16,634 bases of DNA from the NCBI GenBank assembly GCA_040752395.1, contig JBFMHD010000036.1, positions 1 through 16,634 on the forward strand. Reading direction: 5' to 3'. The notes beneath the pieces are model-generated. The model saw only the letters and a list, made by a program, of their open reading frames with translations. It was not told where the DNA came from and searched no databases. The DNA is from JBFMHD01 sp040752395 [NCBI: Candidatus Hydrogenedentota bacterium] (GTDB lineage: Bacteria; JBFMHD01). Positions within the stretch are counted from its first letter, which is position 1; the number at the start of each line of letters is the position of its first letter. The position numbers were made by a program, and so were the translations under genes. Shown piece by piece: positions 1 to 7,630 of this stretch.

Positions 1-181
1 ATGAAAAACTAAAGATGATATAAAAAGAGTCGTGAGTCACAAGTCGCAAGTCGTGAGTCAAAACAGGACTCAAGACTCAAGACTTTTCAGCAGGCTTTTG
101 GCTTTTGGCTCCAGCCGGCTGTAGTCCCTAGCCTGTAGCCTGTAGCCCAAATTATTAGGGTTGCGAAGTTTTTCAGAGGAG
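1..181 (+). repeat. Composite heptad-repeat element, copy A
   Basis: This is the first of four dispersed copies (others at 8258-8445, 14062-14278 and, inverted, 16494 to the window end). It has three parts. A hairpin at about 28-94 has arms made of 7-nt units of the type GAGTCGT / ACTCAAG. A second hairpin at about 90-146 has arms of GGCTTTT and TAGCCTG units meeting at AGCCGGCT. A tail ends in TTTTTCAGAGGAG at 169-181. Copy B is exactly 7 nt longer, that is one extra heptad. The tail looks like a Shine-Dalgarno site but no start codon follows it, so this copy is not a working leader. It resembles the STRR heptamer repeats described in cyanobacteria; that comparison is an inference. Confidence 0.85.
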
Positions 182-190
182 ATTCAGACG

Positions 191-274
191 TTTTCTTGCC
201 TCTTGCTTCTTGCTTCTTTCGTTATCTTTCTTTCCGTTATCTTGCTTCTTGTTTCTTGCTTCTTAAGTAAGTTC
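191..274 (+). repeat. TTGCTTC-type heptad repeats
   Basis: Imperfect tandem units of CTTGCTT/TTGCTTC, interrupted by TCGTTATC and CCGTTATC, lie just after copy A. The same module appears in copies C and D, but there it lies before the SD-like tail and after the GGCT hairpin. The modules of the composite repeat can therefore change order. The rest of the gap to secA (275-371) has no gene that I can see. Confidence 0.7.
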
Positions 275-319
275 TACTGCACCAATAACTGATGGAATAC
301 TAAAATGGCATATTAAATC

Positions 320-348
320 TTGACCGATAAAGGAAATAAATGTAAATG
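320..348 (+). promoter_or_regulatory. Candidate secA promoter
   Basis: TTGACC at 320-325 matches the -35 consensus at five of six positions. It is followed after 17 nt by a poor -10 candidate, TAAATG at 343-348. The predicted start site would leave a short leader before ATG 372. The -35 is convincing and the -10 is not. Confidence 0.3.
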
Positions 349-371
349 TATTTTCCAAGCAGGTATTTTAT

Positions 372-2942
372 ATGATTGGAACAATATTGAAAAAGATTTT
401 CGGGAGTAAACACGAAAGAGATATTAAACGATTACAGCCAGTTGTACAAGAGGTTAATCGGTTTGAAGATGAGATGGTGAGACTTTCGGATAAAGAACTT
501 GCTGATAAAACCAGAGAGTTTAAAGGTAGACTCCATGAAAAAGGGGAAACACTCGAAGATATATTACCAGAAGCTTTTGCTGTTGTAAGAGAAGCCGGGC
601 GAAGAGCTATTAATATGCGGCATTTTGATGTCCAGATTATGGGAGGTGTTGTTCTTCATCAGGGTAAAATTGCTGAGATGAAAACTGGCGAGGGTAAAAC
701 ACTTGTTGCTACATTACCATTATATTTGAATGCTTTACTCGGCAAAGGAGTACATCTTGTTACTGTAAACGACTATCTTGCGAAGCGTGATACGATGTGG
801 ATGGGACCTGTTTATGATTTTTTAGGTATGAGTGTAGCTGTGATCCAGAATCGCGGTATAAGTGAGACTGAATCTTCGTTCAGACTCGTTAAGAAGGAGG
901 ATAAATATATTCTTGAGCCCTGCACAAGAAAAGAAGCCTATCAAGCAGATATTACTTATGGTACTAATAATGAATTCGGGTTTGATTATTTACGCGATAA
1001 TATGGTGCCTGATTTATCGCTTTGTGTTCAACGCGGTCATTTTTATGCTATCGTTGATGAGGTCGACTCAATTCTTATTGATGAGGCGCGTACACCTTTA
1101 ATTATAAGTGGTCCCAGTGAAGAATCGACTGATAAATATTATAAAATAAACAGGGTGGTTCCCAGTTTAAGAAAAGTGAGTGATTTTGATGTTGATGAAA
1201 AGATGAATGCGGTGATGTTGCATGAAGAAGGCATATATAAAGTTGAGAGATTGCTTGGTGTTGGGAATTTATATGATCCGCAGAACGTGGCTTTAGTTCA
1301 TCATGTTAATCAGGCGCTACGAGCACACCATCTCTATAAACGCGATAAAGATTATATTGTAAAAGAGGGTCAGGTTATAATTGTTGATGAATTCACAGGA
1401 AGACTTATGCCTGGACGAAGGTTCTCTGATGGGTTACATCAAGCGCTTGAAGCAAAAGAAGGTGTTAGAATTCAGGAAGAGAACCAGACACTTGCTACTA
1501 TAACGTTTCAAAACCTATTTCGGATGTATGAGAAATTAGCAGGTATGACAGGTACCGCTGATACTGAGGCTATGGAATTTATGGAGATATATGGCCTTGA
1601 TGTTGTTGTAATCCCCACAAACAAACCTATGATTAGAACGGATTATTCTGACAGAATTTATAGAACACATAAAGAAAAGATAGAAGCGATTATTGAAGAG
1701 ATATGTGAATGTTATGAAAAAGGCAGGCCTGTTCTTGTTGGTACTATCTCAATTGAAAAGAGCGAAGAGTTATCTGACCACCTGAGAAGGCGGGGAGTAA
1801 AACACGAAGTATTGAATGCTAAGTATCATGAGAAAGAGGCGATGATAGTAGCAAAAGCAGGTCAGCTTAAGGCTGTTACTATCGCTACAAATATGGCAGG
1901 TCGTGGAACTGATATTGTTTTAGGTGAAGGAGTAAAAGAATTAGGCGGATTGCATATTATTGGTACTGAGAGACACGAAGCTCGAAGGATAGATAACCAG
2001 CTCAGGGGTCGCTCAGGTCGTCAGGGCGATGAGGGTTCATCAAGGTTTTATGTGGGGCTTGATGATGATTTGATGAGATTATTTGGGTCTGACAGAATAG
2101 CAAATATGATGCAGACCTTTAACTGGGAATACGGTATGCCGATAGAGCACCCCTGGATAACAAAAGCGATAGAGAATGCTCAAAAGAAAGTAGAATCGCA
2201 TAATTTTGATATAAGAAAACATCTTCTTGAATACGACGATGTTATGAATACGCAAAGAACAGAGGTTTACAGAAAAAGGCAGGAGATACTTTCTGATGAA
2301 GATAATAGAGGAACCATCTTAAAGCTTGCGGAAGATGTTTTTGAGGAAGAGTTCGAAAAATACTATCACAAAGTAGCGAGTCCTGAAGAAGTGGATTGGA
2401 AGAGTTTTCTTAAGATATTAAAGAGTATTTTTGGGCTTGAGGTAATTGAGGAATCATTTGAAATTTTAAAAGGACATCGGCATAAATTGTATGAGTTTTA
2501 TTTTGGTTTGATAAAAGATACTTATCAGAGATATATTCAGGAATTATCTATAGAAGAATCAAAATTTATAGAACGTATGATACTTATACAGACGCTTGAT
2601 GCTTTATGGAAAGAGCATCTTTATACCCTTGATTCTTTGCGAGAGGGTATAGGTTTACAGGCATACGGTCAGAAGGACCCGCTTGTTATGTATAAAACCG
2701 AATCATCTGCTTTATATGATGAGATGTGGATAAATTTTGCTTATCAGGTTATTAATAATATATTCAGGGTAATACGAATGCGGGTGGATGATAGAGAAAA
2801 AAAACATAGAGAAGAAGAAAAGAGAACAGAGTTTCCTCAAAGATTTGAGGTAAAGAAACAGAGATTTAAAGGCAAGATAGGGAGAAACGAACCCTGTCCC
2901 TGCGGCAGCGGTAAAAAGTATAAAAAATGTTGCGGCAGATAA
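372..2942 (+). CDS. secA: Preprotein translocase ATPase SecA
   Basis: SecA is the motor ATPase that drives unfolded preproteins through the SecYEG channel at the inner membrane. The 856-residue product is of normal length. Visible landmarks are the Walker A motif MKTGEGKT at residues 103-110, the TVNDYLAKRD motif near 131-140, the DEAD-type box DEVD at 229-232, the stretch IDEARTPLIISG after it, and the NMAGRGTDI and QLRGRSGRQGD helicase motifs in the second nucleotide-binding fold. The C-terminus carries the zinc-binding SEC-C motif CxCx8CC (C842, C844, C853, C854), the usual SecB/ribosome contact. The start at 372 has only a weak AGG Shine-Dalgarno at 361-363. The next gene starts 56 nt downstream on the same strand, so they may be cotranscribed. 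Confidence 0.98.
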   Translation: MIGTILKKIFGSKHERDIKRLQPVVQEVNRFEDEMVRLSDKELADKTREFKGRLHEKGETLEDILPEAFAVVREAGRRAINMRHFDVQIMGGVVLHQGKIAEMKTGEGKTLVATLPLYLNALLGKGVHLVTVNDYLAKRDTMWMGPVYDFLGMSVAVIQNRGISETESSFRLVKKEDKYILEPCTRKEAYQADITYGTNNEFGFDYLRDNMVPDLSLCVQRGHFYAIVDEVDSILIDEARTPLIISGPSEESTDKYYKINRVVPSLRKVSDFDVDEKMNAVMLHEEGIYKVERLLGVGNLYDPQNVALVHHVNQALRAHHLYKRDKDYIVKEGQVIIVDEFTGRLMPGRRFSDGLHQALEAKEGVRIQEENQTLATITFQNLFRMYEKLAGMTGTADTEAMEFMEIYGLDVVVIPTNKPMIRTDYSDRIYRTHKEKIEAIIEEICECYEKGRPVLVGTISIEKSEELSDHLRRRGVKHEVLNAKYHEKEAMIVAKAGQLKAVTIATNMAGRGTDIVLGEGVKELGGLHIIGTERHEARRIDNQLRGRSGRQGDEGSSRFYVGLDDDLMRLFGSDRIANMMQTFNWEYGMPIEHPWITKAIENAQKKVESHNFDIRKHLLEYDDVMNTQRTEVYRKRQEILSDEDNRGTILKLAEDVFEEEFEKYYHKVASPEEVDWKSFLKILKSIFGLEVIEESFEILKGHRHKLYEFYFGLIKDTYQRYIQELSIEESKFIERMILIQTLDALWKEHLYTLDSLREGIGLQAYGQKDPLVMYKTESSALYDEMWINFAYQVINNIFRVIRMRVDDREKKHREEEKRTEFPQRFEVKKQRFKGKIGRNEPCPCGSGKKYKKCCGR

Positions 2943-2998
2943 TTTTTTTATTGACAATTATAGATAGAAGATAAAAAATAAAAATAGGAGATAGATTG

Positions 2999-4126
2999 AT
3001 GGGTAAAAAGAAACGCAAAGTATCGAAACAGATAGAGGAAAGTTTAGGAGCGGCACAACCACAACCTGCTGAACAACCAACTACCCCACAACAAGAATTT
3101 TTACCTGAAGAAGAGATCCAGCCTGAAGGTATTGAGTTATCCTGGAAATGGCATATTATAACGTATCTTATTGTTGCGACTGTTATATGTATTTTATTTT
3201 TTACTTATGTAAAAATAATGCATAATATATCAGTGAAAAATTTTAAGATCGCTTGTGATGTGATGAAGTGGGGTGAAGAATTAGCTAAAGCTTCGGATAA
3301 AACTCAATACGATAATATAATTAAAGAGATAGAACCTGAATTTTTAGAATTACAAAAAAGTATCATTTTTCTTACAAGTTATATATCTGAGATAGATCAA
3401 AATCGTAGGAAATTCGATGAAAAAGAGCAGACCCCACGCTGTGAAGCGATCGATACTCGGCTTGAAACAGCCCATAGGTTAATTGAAAAAAATATCCAAC
3501 CTTTATTAACGAACAATGGCATCCAGCTAATGTGGAATGATTATATTAAAAAAAAGGATTACCTTAAAGAACAATTAAAAAACTATTTCAATACAAAAGA
3601 CTACACAAAGAATTATCTTATAACTGAAGCGATAGAGGATTTTGTACCGGCAGTAGAGAAAGTTGCATTATTATGGGACTTAGAGAATATATATAAAGTT
3701 GCTATAGCAAAATATATTGATGCGATAAGATTTGAGAGAACAAATAAAGAGGCCTGGCTTGCTATTTCTCGCGCATATTTAAAGAACCAGTGGGAAGACC
3801 AGGCACTTGAGAGTTATATGCGAGTTATATGGCTTGATAGAAAGGGTGGCAAATATTACAAAGAGGCTTTTGCTGATATCGATTCAATGATAAATCGCCA
3901 GCCACCATATCGCGATGCTATGTTTTATAAAGCTATAGGATTATGTATCCTTGAAAGATTTATCGAGGCATCTCAATCATTAAAAAGTTATTTAGAGACA
4001 CAGGGTCATTCTATCTGGGTTGAAGAGGCACAGAAACTTAAAAAAATGACCGATGCAGAGGAACGTAAAAATATCAGGAAATATTTAGCAGATGATTTAT
4101 GGATACACGGTAGGACTTCTTTTTAG
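2999..4126 (+). CDS. Single-pass membrane protein with TPR-like C-terminus
   Basis: No family is recognised with confidence. The 375-residue product has a lysine-rich N-terminus, then a Pro/Gln/Glu-rich linker (residues 17-45). One hydrophobic segment at about 52-72 probably anchors it with the N-terminus in the cytoplasm. A largely helical soluble domain follows, containing a TPR-like stretch in roughly the last third (AIRFERTNKEAWLAISRAYL and the helices after it). ATG 2999 is chosen over the adjacent TTG 2996 because AGGAG at 2986-2990 is spaced 8 nt from it. TPR domains usually hold protein partners together, so a scaffold or envelope-assembly role next to secA is possible but unproven. 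Confidence 0.85.
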   Translation: MGKKKRKVSKQIEESLGAAQPQPAEQPTTPQQEFLPEEEIQPEGIELSWKWHIITYLIVATVICILFFTYVKIMHNISVKNFKIACDVMKWGEELAKASDKTQYDNIIKEIEPEFLELQKSIIFLTSYISEIDQNRRKFDEKEQTPRCEAIDTRLETAHRLIEKNIQPLLTNNGIQLMWNDYIKKKDYLKEQLKNYFNTKDYTKNYLITEAIEDFVPAVEKVALLWDLENIYKVAIAKYIDAIRFERTNKEAWLAISRAYLKNQWEDQALESYMRVIWLDRKGGKYYKEAFADIDSMINRQPPYRDAMFYKAIGLCILERFIEASQSLKSYLETQGHSIWVEEAQKLKKMTDAEERKNIRKYLADDLWIHGRTSF

Positions 4127-4132
4127 AAGATA

Positions 4133-4186
4133 GAAGCTCGGAGTTCGTAGTTCGTAGAGCTGAGCTCCTAACTCCTAACCTCGAAG
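4133..4186 (+). repeat. Heptad-repeat hairpin (GAGTTCG/TAACTCC type)
   Basis: The left arm has units like GAGTTCG TAGTTCG TAGAGC, and the right arm has GAGCTCC TAACTCC TAACCTC. Together they form an imperfect stem with 7-nt periodicity. It is followed directly by CGAAGTTTTTCGAAGGAG, which provides the Shine-Dalgarno for the gene at 4210. The same design recurs at 14332-14387 before the cupin gene. Confidence 0.7.
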
Positions 4187-4209
4187 TTTTTCGAAGGAGT
4201 CAACATTTA

Positions 4210-4515
4210 ATGTTGAAAAAAATAGAGAAGTTTTTACAGGAATGGTTGATCGTGATATTATTGATACTTATGGTCATTGCAGCATTCCTTGCTTATGGTT
4301 CACCATTCCCGGTAATTGAGTTATTAATAGAGGGTGATGAGATAGCGTGGCGGGGTGTTAAAGTAATTTTTGGTTGGATTATTGCCGGATTCGTCATTGT
4401 TTTTATTTATAACTGGATTTATGATTTTTTTACTAAAAGTGAAGACAAAGTGGATTTAGATAAACAAGCGACTATTACTCGAAAAGAGGATAATAGTAAA
4501 CAACAGAAGAAGTGA
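4210..4515 (+). CDS. Small two-helix membrane protein, unknown function
   Basis: The 101-residue product is not recognised. It has two hydrophobic segments at about residues 12-30 and 52-72, joined by a short loop containing EGDEIAWRG, and a charged, lysine-rich C-terminal tail. It is probably an inner-membrane hairpin with both ends on the same side. AAGGAG at 4194-4199, 10 nt before the ATG, supports the start. Its TGA stop overlaps the GTG start of larE by 4 nt, so translation of the two is probably coupled. The pairing with larE has no obvious functional meaning to me. Confidence 0.8.
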   Translation: MLKKIEKFLQEWLIVILLILMVIAAFLAYGSPFPVIELLIEGDEIAWRGVKVIFGWIIAGFVIVFIYNWIYDFFTKSEDKVDLDKQATITRKEDNSKQQKK

Positions 4516-5321
4516 AAGAAAGTTTAATAAAATTCGAGAAACTAAAAGAGTGGTTAGTTGATACTTGTGGGGTAGTGATTGCTTTTTCAGGTGGTGTGGA
4601 TAGTAGTTTTCTTTCATACACAGCAAGTTGTGTTAAAGATATAATTAAAGTAATACTTGTTACAGCAAAGAGCGAGACTTATGACCCTATCTCTTGCGAA
4701 GAAGCTAAAACAATCGCAAATGGTCTAAAACTCAAGCATATATTAATTGATACATCTGAACTGGATATCCCCGGTTTTAAAAATAACGATAAGAACAGGT
4801 GTTATTATTGTAAATACGAGCTTTTTTCTAAACTGAAAAAGATTGCAGAAGAAAAAGGTATATCTGTAGTCTGTGATGCTACAACAAAAAGCGATGAAAA
4901 CGATTATAGACCCGGTTTCAAAGCAAGAGACGAACTGGGAATAAAAAGCCCACTACAGGAAATCGGGTTTTACAAAGAAGAAATAAGAAAACTATCAGAA
5001 TATTTTAATTTACCTGACCCTTACAGACCTGCTACTGTTTGTTATGCTTCAAGGTTTCCGTATGGAGAAGAGATAACAAAAGAAAAGATTAATAAAGTAT
5101 CACAATGCGAAACTTTTTTAAAAAATATATTTCATAATAAAAATATAAGGGTAAGATATCATAAAGAGGTTGCACGGATTGAAATTGATAGTGATGTTAT
5201 TGATAAAATCCTTGATAATAGGGATCTCATCATCCCTGTTTTTAAAAGAAGCGGATTTAGATTTATCACACTTGATCTTGAGGGATACAGACAGGGTAGT
5301 TTTAATTTCCCCACACACTAA
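4512..5321 (+). CDS. larE: LarE-type ATP-dependent sacrificial sulfur transferase
   Basis: The 269-residue product belongs to the PP-loop family, with SGGVDSS at residues 26-32. LarE proteins adenylylate and then sulfurate the nickel-pincer nucleotide precursor of lactate racemase and related enzymes. The motif VCYASRFPYG places C177 where the sacrificial cysteine (C176) lies in the Lactobacillus plantarum enzyme. Two more cysteines, C97 and C100 (RCYYCK), make a three-cysteine set. Such a set could hold a [4Fe-4S] cluster, as reported for some LarE homologues, in which case the protein may not be sacrificed. The start is GTG, overlapping the previous stop (GTGA). No larA, larB or larC is in the window, so the substrate is uncertain. 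Confidence 0.88.
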   Translation: MKESLIKFEKLKEWLVDTCGVVIAFSGGVDSSFLSYTASCVKDIIKVILVTAKSETYDPISCEEAKTIANGLKLKHILIDTSELDIPGFKNNDKNRCYYCKYELFSKLKKIAEEKGISVVCDATTKSDENDYRPGFKARDELGIKSPLQEIGFYKEEIRKLSEYFNLPDPYRPATVCYASRFPYGEEITKEKINKVSQCETFLKNIFHNKNIRVRYHKEVARIEIDSDVIDKILDNRDLIIPVFKRSGFRFITLDLEGYRQGSFNFPTH

Positions 5322-5346
5322 ATCAGTTGAAGAATCTGATTTTTAG
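5320..5346 (+). terminator. Weak intrinsic terminator after larE
   Basis: AAATCAG at 5320-5326 pairs with CTGATTT at 5336-5342 across a 9-nt loop, followed by a short T run. The stem is AT-rich and begins within the larE stop codon, so termination is probably inefficient. Confidence 0.4.
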
Positions 5347-5370
5347 CGAGGCTTTTGTGCTCAATTGTTC

Positions 5371-5398
5371 TTGATATTTTTAATATAATAGATATATT
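5371..5398 (+). promoter_or_regulatory. Promoter of the nucleotidyltransferase unit
   Basis: TTGATA at 5371-5376 and TATATT at 5393-5398 each match consensus at five of six positions, with a 16-nt spacer. A start site about 7 nt downstream would fall only a few bases before ATG 5410. The transcript would then be leaderless or nearly so, which fits the absence of a Shine-Dalgarno. Confidence 0.5.
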
Positions 5399-5409
5399 AT
5401 ACATAAAAA

Positions 5410-6105
5410 ATGAGAAAGAATACCATTAGTTTCAGAACAAAACTTTTAAATACGTTAAAAATATTAAAAGATATATTACCCCACACCATAATTATCGGGT
5501 CTGAGGTGCCAAATTTAATCCGCATTAATAAAAAAGTTGACCTGTTTGTGTCAGAGGATATTGATGTTGGCATCCCTGTTTTGAAATTTAAAATTATAAA
5601 GAGTGGAATAAAACGATTGTTAAAAAAATATTACGTTTCCAGAGATGAACCGTCCATTTTATGTCCGAAGACCAACGAACTTCTGGAAATAAATTTTTTG
5701 GGCATTGATAAGAATCTGGATGATCTTGACGACGTTTACATCTTCAGGGATGGTCTGGTATCTTTCATAGTATTTGGAACACTCTCCCTGATAAAAGGGA
5801 AAAAAGTAAGTATAAATGGTATGAAAGTTATTCTTGCAGAGCCGGCATCTTTACTCGTTGAGAAACTCTTGACTGAACGAAGCCATATTAAAGGAGAGCG
5901 TGACATTATAGTGGCCGGTCTGCTCCTTGAAGTTATTGACATAAAAAAAGAGATGAAGCACATACTTGCGATGATTAATGCTTTGAATAAAGATAAAAGA
6001 TATTTAATACAGGATAATCTTTCGACCTTGATACTCATCACAGAGTCACGTAAATATGATTTTAACACGAAAAAGATGAAAAGATTGCTGGCAGGATTAA
6101 AATAG
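5410..6105 (+). CDS. Nucleotidyltransferase-fold protein (AbiEii/MNT-like)
   Basis: The 231-residue product shows the polymerase-beta-type nucleotidyltransferase pattern. It has GS at residues 30-31, then D50-I-D52 on the next strand, and a possible third acidic residue E93 in LLEINFL. A later segment, AEPASLLVEKLLTER followed by KGERDIIVAGLLLEV (about 144-175), matches the conserved helical region of AbiEii-like and related nucleotidyltransferases (PxxLLxxKL...rD). The N-terminal motif is less canonical than in the minus-strand AbiEii protein here. No Shine-Dalgarno is visible and the promoter suggests leaderless translation. It is followed after 2 nt by a small coupled gene. A toxin or defence role is an inference from fold and context; it may also be an aminoglycoside-type or housekeeping homologue. 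Confidence 0.7.
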   Translation: MRKNTISFRTKLLNTLKILKDILPHTIIIGSEVPNLIRINKKVDLFVSEDIDVGIPVLKFKIIKSGIKRLLKKYYVSRDEPSILCPKTNELLEINFLGIDKNLDDLDDVYIFRDGLVSFIVFGTLSLIKGKKVSINGMKVILAEPASLLVEKLLTERSHIKGERDIIVAGLLLEVIDIKKEMKHILAMINALNKDKRYLIQDNLSTLILITESRKYDFNTKKMKRLLAGLK

Positions 6106-6107
6106 GT

Positions 6108-6479
6108 ATGGGTAATCTGGTATCTCTTGAAAAAAAAGTGAAGAATTATAAAAAGAATCTGTTAAAGAAAAGATATGAATATAATCAGCGCAATACTGCA
6201 AACAGGATATGGCTGATATTGAAGAAGAATTTGGCGTTAGCAGAGGAGGTTATTGAGATATCTGAGCGGGTTAAAAATGACCTGCTCAAGAGAAGAAAAA
6301 TAGATTTTCTCTTAGAATTGGAGACTATATCAGATAATAAAATATCAGTATACTGTGGGAGACTTGACATTATGAAAAGTATAAAGTATAAAAAGTTAGA
6401 AAAAAGCAGTGTTCATTTTATTAATTCGTCCGTAAACCGAAACATAGTTTTTATGTTCCGCTCCTTCATTTATAATTAA
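6108..6479 (+). CDS. Small basic helical protein coupled to the nucleotidyltransferase
   Basis: The 123-residue product is not recognised. Residues 1-75 are rich in Lys, Arg, Glu and Leu with heptad-like spacing and are probably helical or a short coiled coil. The C-terminal part is mixed. Its ATG lies 2 nt after the TAG of the upstream nucleotidyltransferase, so the two are translated together. By position it could be the antitoxin or partner of that protein; this is inference only. Its 3' end overlaps the convergent NYN gene by 14 nt, with no terminator between them. Confidence 0.65.
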   Translation: MGNLVSLEKKVKNYKKNLLKKRYEYNQRNTANRIWLILKKNLALAEEVIEISERVKNDLLKRRKIDFLLELETISDNKISVYCGRLDIMKSIKYKKLEKSSVHFINSSVNRNIVFMFRSFIYN

Positions 6480-6993
6480 GCAGATATTTTTCATCAAGTG
6501 GGATGAATTCATCAGCAACACTCTTAAGTTCTTGCGAGGTTGAGTTCGGGAATGCAGAGACCTCAACTTTTACCCCTTTTGCAATCTTTAGATAATTAAC
6601 AAGCGAAGCAAAATCACCATCCCCAGAAACAAGTATAACAACATCAGCAACCTCACTGATGATAATAGCATCCATTGCGATACCGATATCCCAGTTACCT
6701 TTTGCACTGCCGTCGGGCCGCTTTATGAGTTGTTTTGTTTTAATCTCGTAGCCGATATCTTTTAAGGCGCTGATAAAATTCTGTTGCAATTTTAAATCAG
6801 TTACTACGATATAACATATAGCACGAACCAGACTCCGATTACCAACACAATAATGCATCAATTTAGCAAAATCTATTTTCGGCTCATATCTTAGTTTTTT
6901 ATGATGAGACCTCATTTTTTTATATTCGTACTGAGCGCCATAAAAAATGTTCTGCACATCAACGAACATAGCACATCTCTGATTTTTTAACAT
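6466..6993 (-). CDS. NYN domain (LabA/PIN-like) putative ribonuclease
   Basis: The 175-residue product matches the NYN family, a PIN-like fold usually acting as a metal-dependent RNase. The acidic residues sit where expected: D12 in MFVDVQN, D102 and D108 in KGNWDIGIAMDAI, and D125/D127 in LVSGDGDF. The protein is almost only the catalytic domain, with no obvious RNA-binding extension. ATG 6993 has GAGGT 7 nt upstream. It lies 13 nt after the AbiEii-like gene and is the last gene of that minus-strand operon. NYN nucleases can process RNA or act in toxin and defence loci; the operon favours the latter, but the target is unknown. Confidence 0.85.
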   Translation of the reverse strand: MLKNQRCAMFVDVQNIFYGAQYEYKKMRSHHKKLRYEPKIDFAKLMHYCVGNRSLVRAICYIVVTDLKLQQNFISALKDIGYEIKTKQLIKRPDGSAKGNWDIGIAMDAIIISEVADVVILVSGDGDFASLVNYLKIAKGVKVEVSAFPNSTSQELKSVADEFIPLDEKYLLNYK

Positions 6994-7006
6994 AGCTAAT
7001 ACCTCA

Positions 7007-7630
7007 TCAAAACCGTCCCCATTTTTTTATTTCGGAAATAAAATATGCTTTTACCTGATCCCACGGGAGCTTCTTTAACAGTACAGGTGGTTCATCAGGT
7101 TCAGCATCATTAAAAAATACTAAACTCTTCTGTATATGAATAAGATTAGAAGCTAATTTCCCATATTTTTTATTATAAAAATTTAGTACCTGGGGCAAAC
7201 TATAAGCGGATTTACAGATAAAATACAGATCAATAAAATCCCTTTTTAACCCTCGAGTTGCTATGGCATCTATCTTCATTGCTGCTATATCTCTAATATC
7301 AGCGATGTTCAATGAAACATATTTCAGCAGAGGGCTGATCAAAGGATACTTATAAATAAAAAGGCTGAATCTTATACCTTCAAAAATACCTATAACAGAA
7401 CCTTTATCTGCCTGTTCCTCCTTAAACTCTCCTATTTCTGATAATACAAAAGAAAAATCTTTTGGGACAAATTCTTGAGTTGTAAAAAAATCAAAATCTA
7501 CAGAGATGCGATGGCCTAATTGAAGTGATAGTGCTGTGCCACCAGCTAAATATGCATCTTTTAAAATACCTGAGTTGCCTAATAAGACCAGATTCTTTTT
7601 TGCCCTTTTCGAGAGTGATTTTTCAAACAT
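7007..7630 (-). CDS. AbiEii/AbiGii-family nucleotidyltransferase (putative toxin)
   Basis: The 207-residue product has the classical AbiEii signature. LAGGTALSLQLG (residues 28-39) gives the GG motif, and RISVDFDFF gives the metal-binding pair D45 and D47. ADIRDIAAMKIDAI and KRDFIDLYF (about 110-137) are the family's helical motifs. Known relatives (AbiEii, MenT) transfer nucleotides to tRNA or other targets and are paired with an antitoxin. The start ATG 7630 has AAGGT just upstream. It overlaps the 3' end of the DUF6922-like gene by 52 nt, which is long for a bacterial pair and implies tight coupling. The length is shorter than the roughly 300 residues of AbiEii itself but typical of many single-domain members. 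Confidence 0.85.
   Translation of the reverse strand: MFEKSLSKRAKKNLVLLGNSGILKDAYLAGGTALSLQLGHRISVDFDFFTTQEFVPKDFSFVLSEIGEFKEEQADKGSVIGIFEGIRFSLFIYKYPLISPLLKYVSLNIADIRDIAAMKIDAIATRGLKRDFIDLYFICKSAYSLPQVLNFYNKKYGKLASNLIHIQKSLVFFNDAEPDEPPVLLKKLPWDQVKAYFISEIKKWGRF

Noticed and set aside
1-181. CRISPR-like array because of regular short repeats
   Set aside because: Units are 7 nt with no unique spacers, and the arms face each other as hairpins. This is an STRR-type repeat, not a CRISPR.
2952-2980. Perfect TTGACA just after secA, as a promoter for the TPR-like membrane protein
   Set aside because: No acceptable -10 box lies 15-19 nt downstream (only AAAAAT-like sequence), so readthrough from secA is the simpler view.
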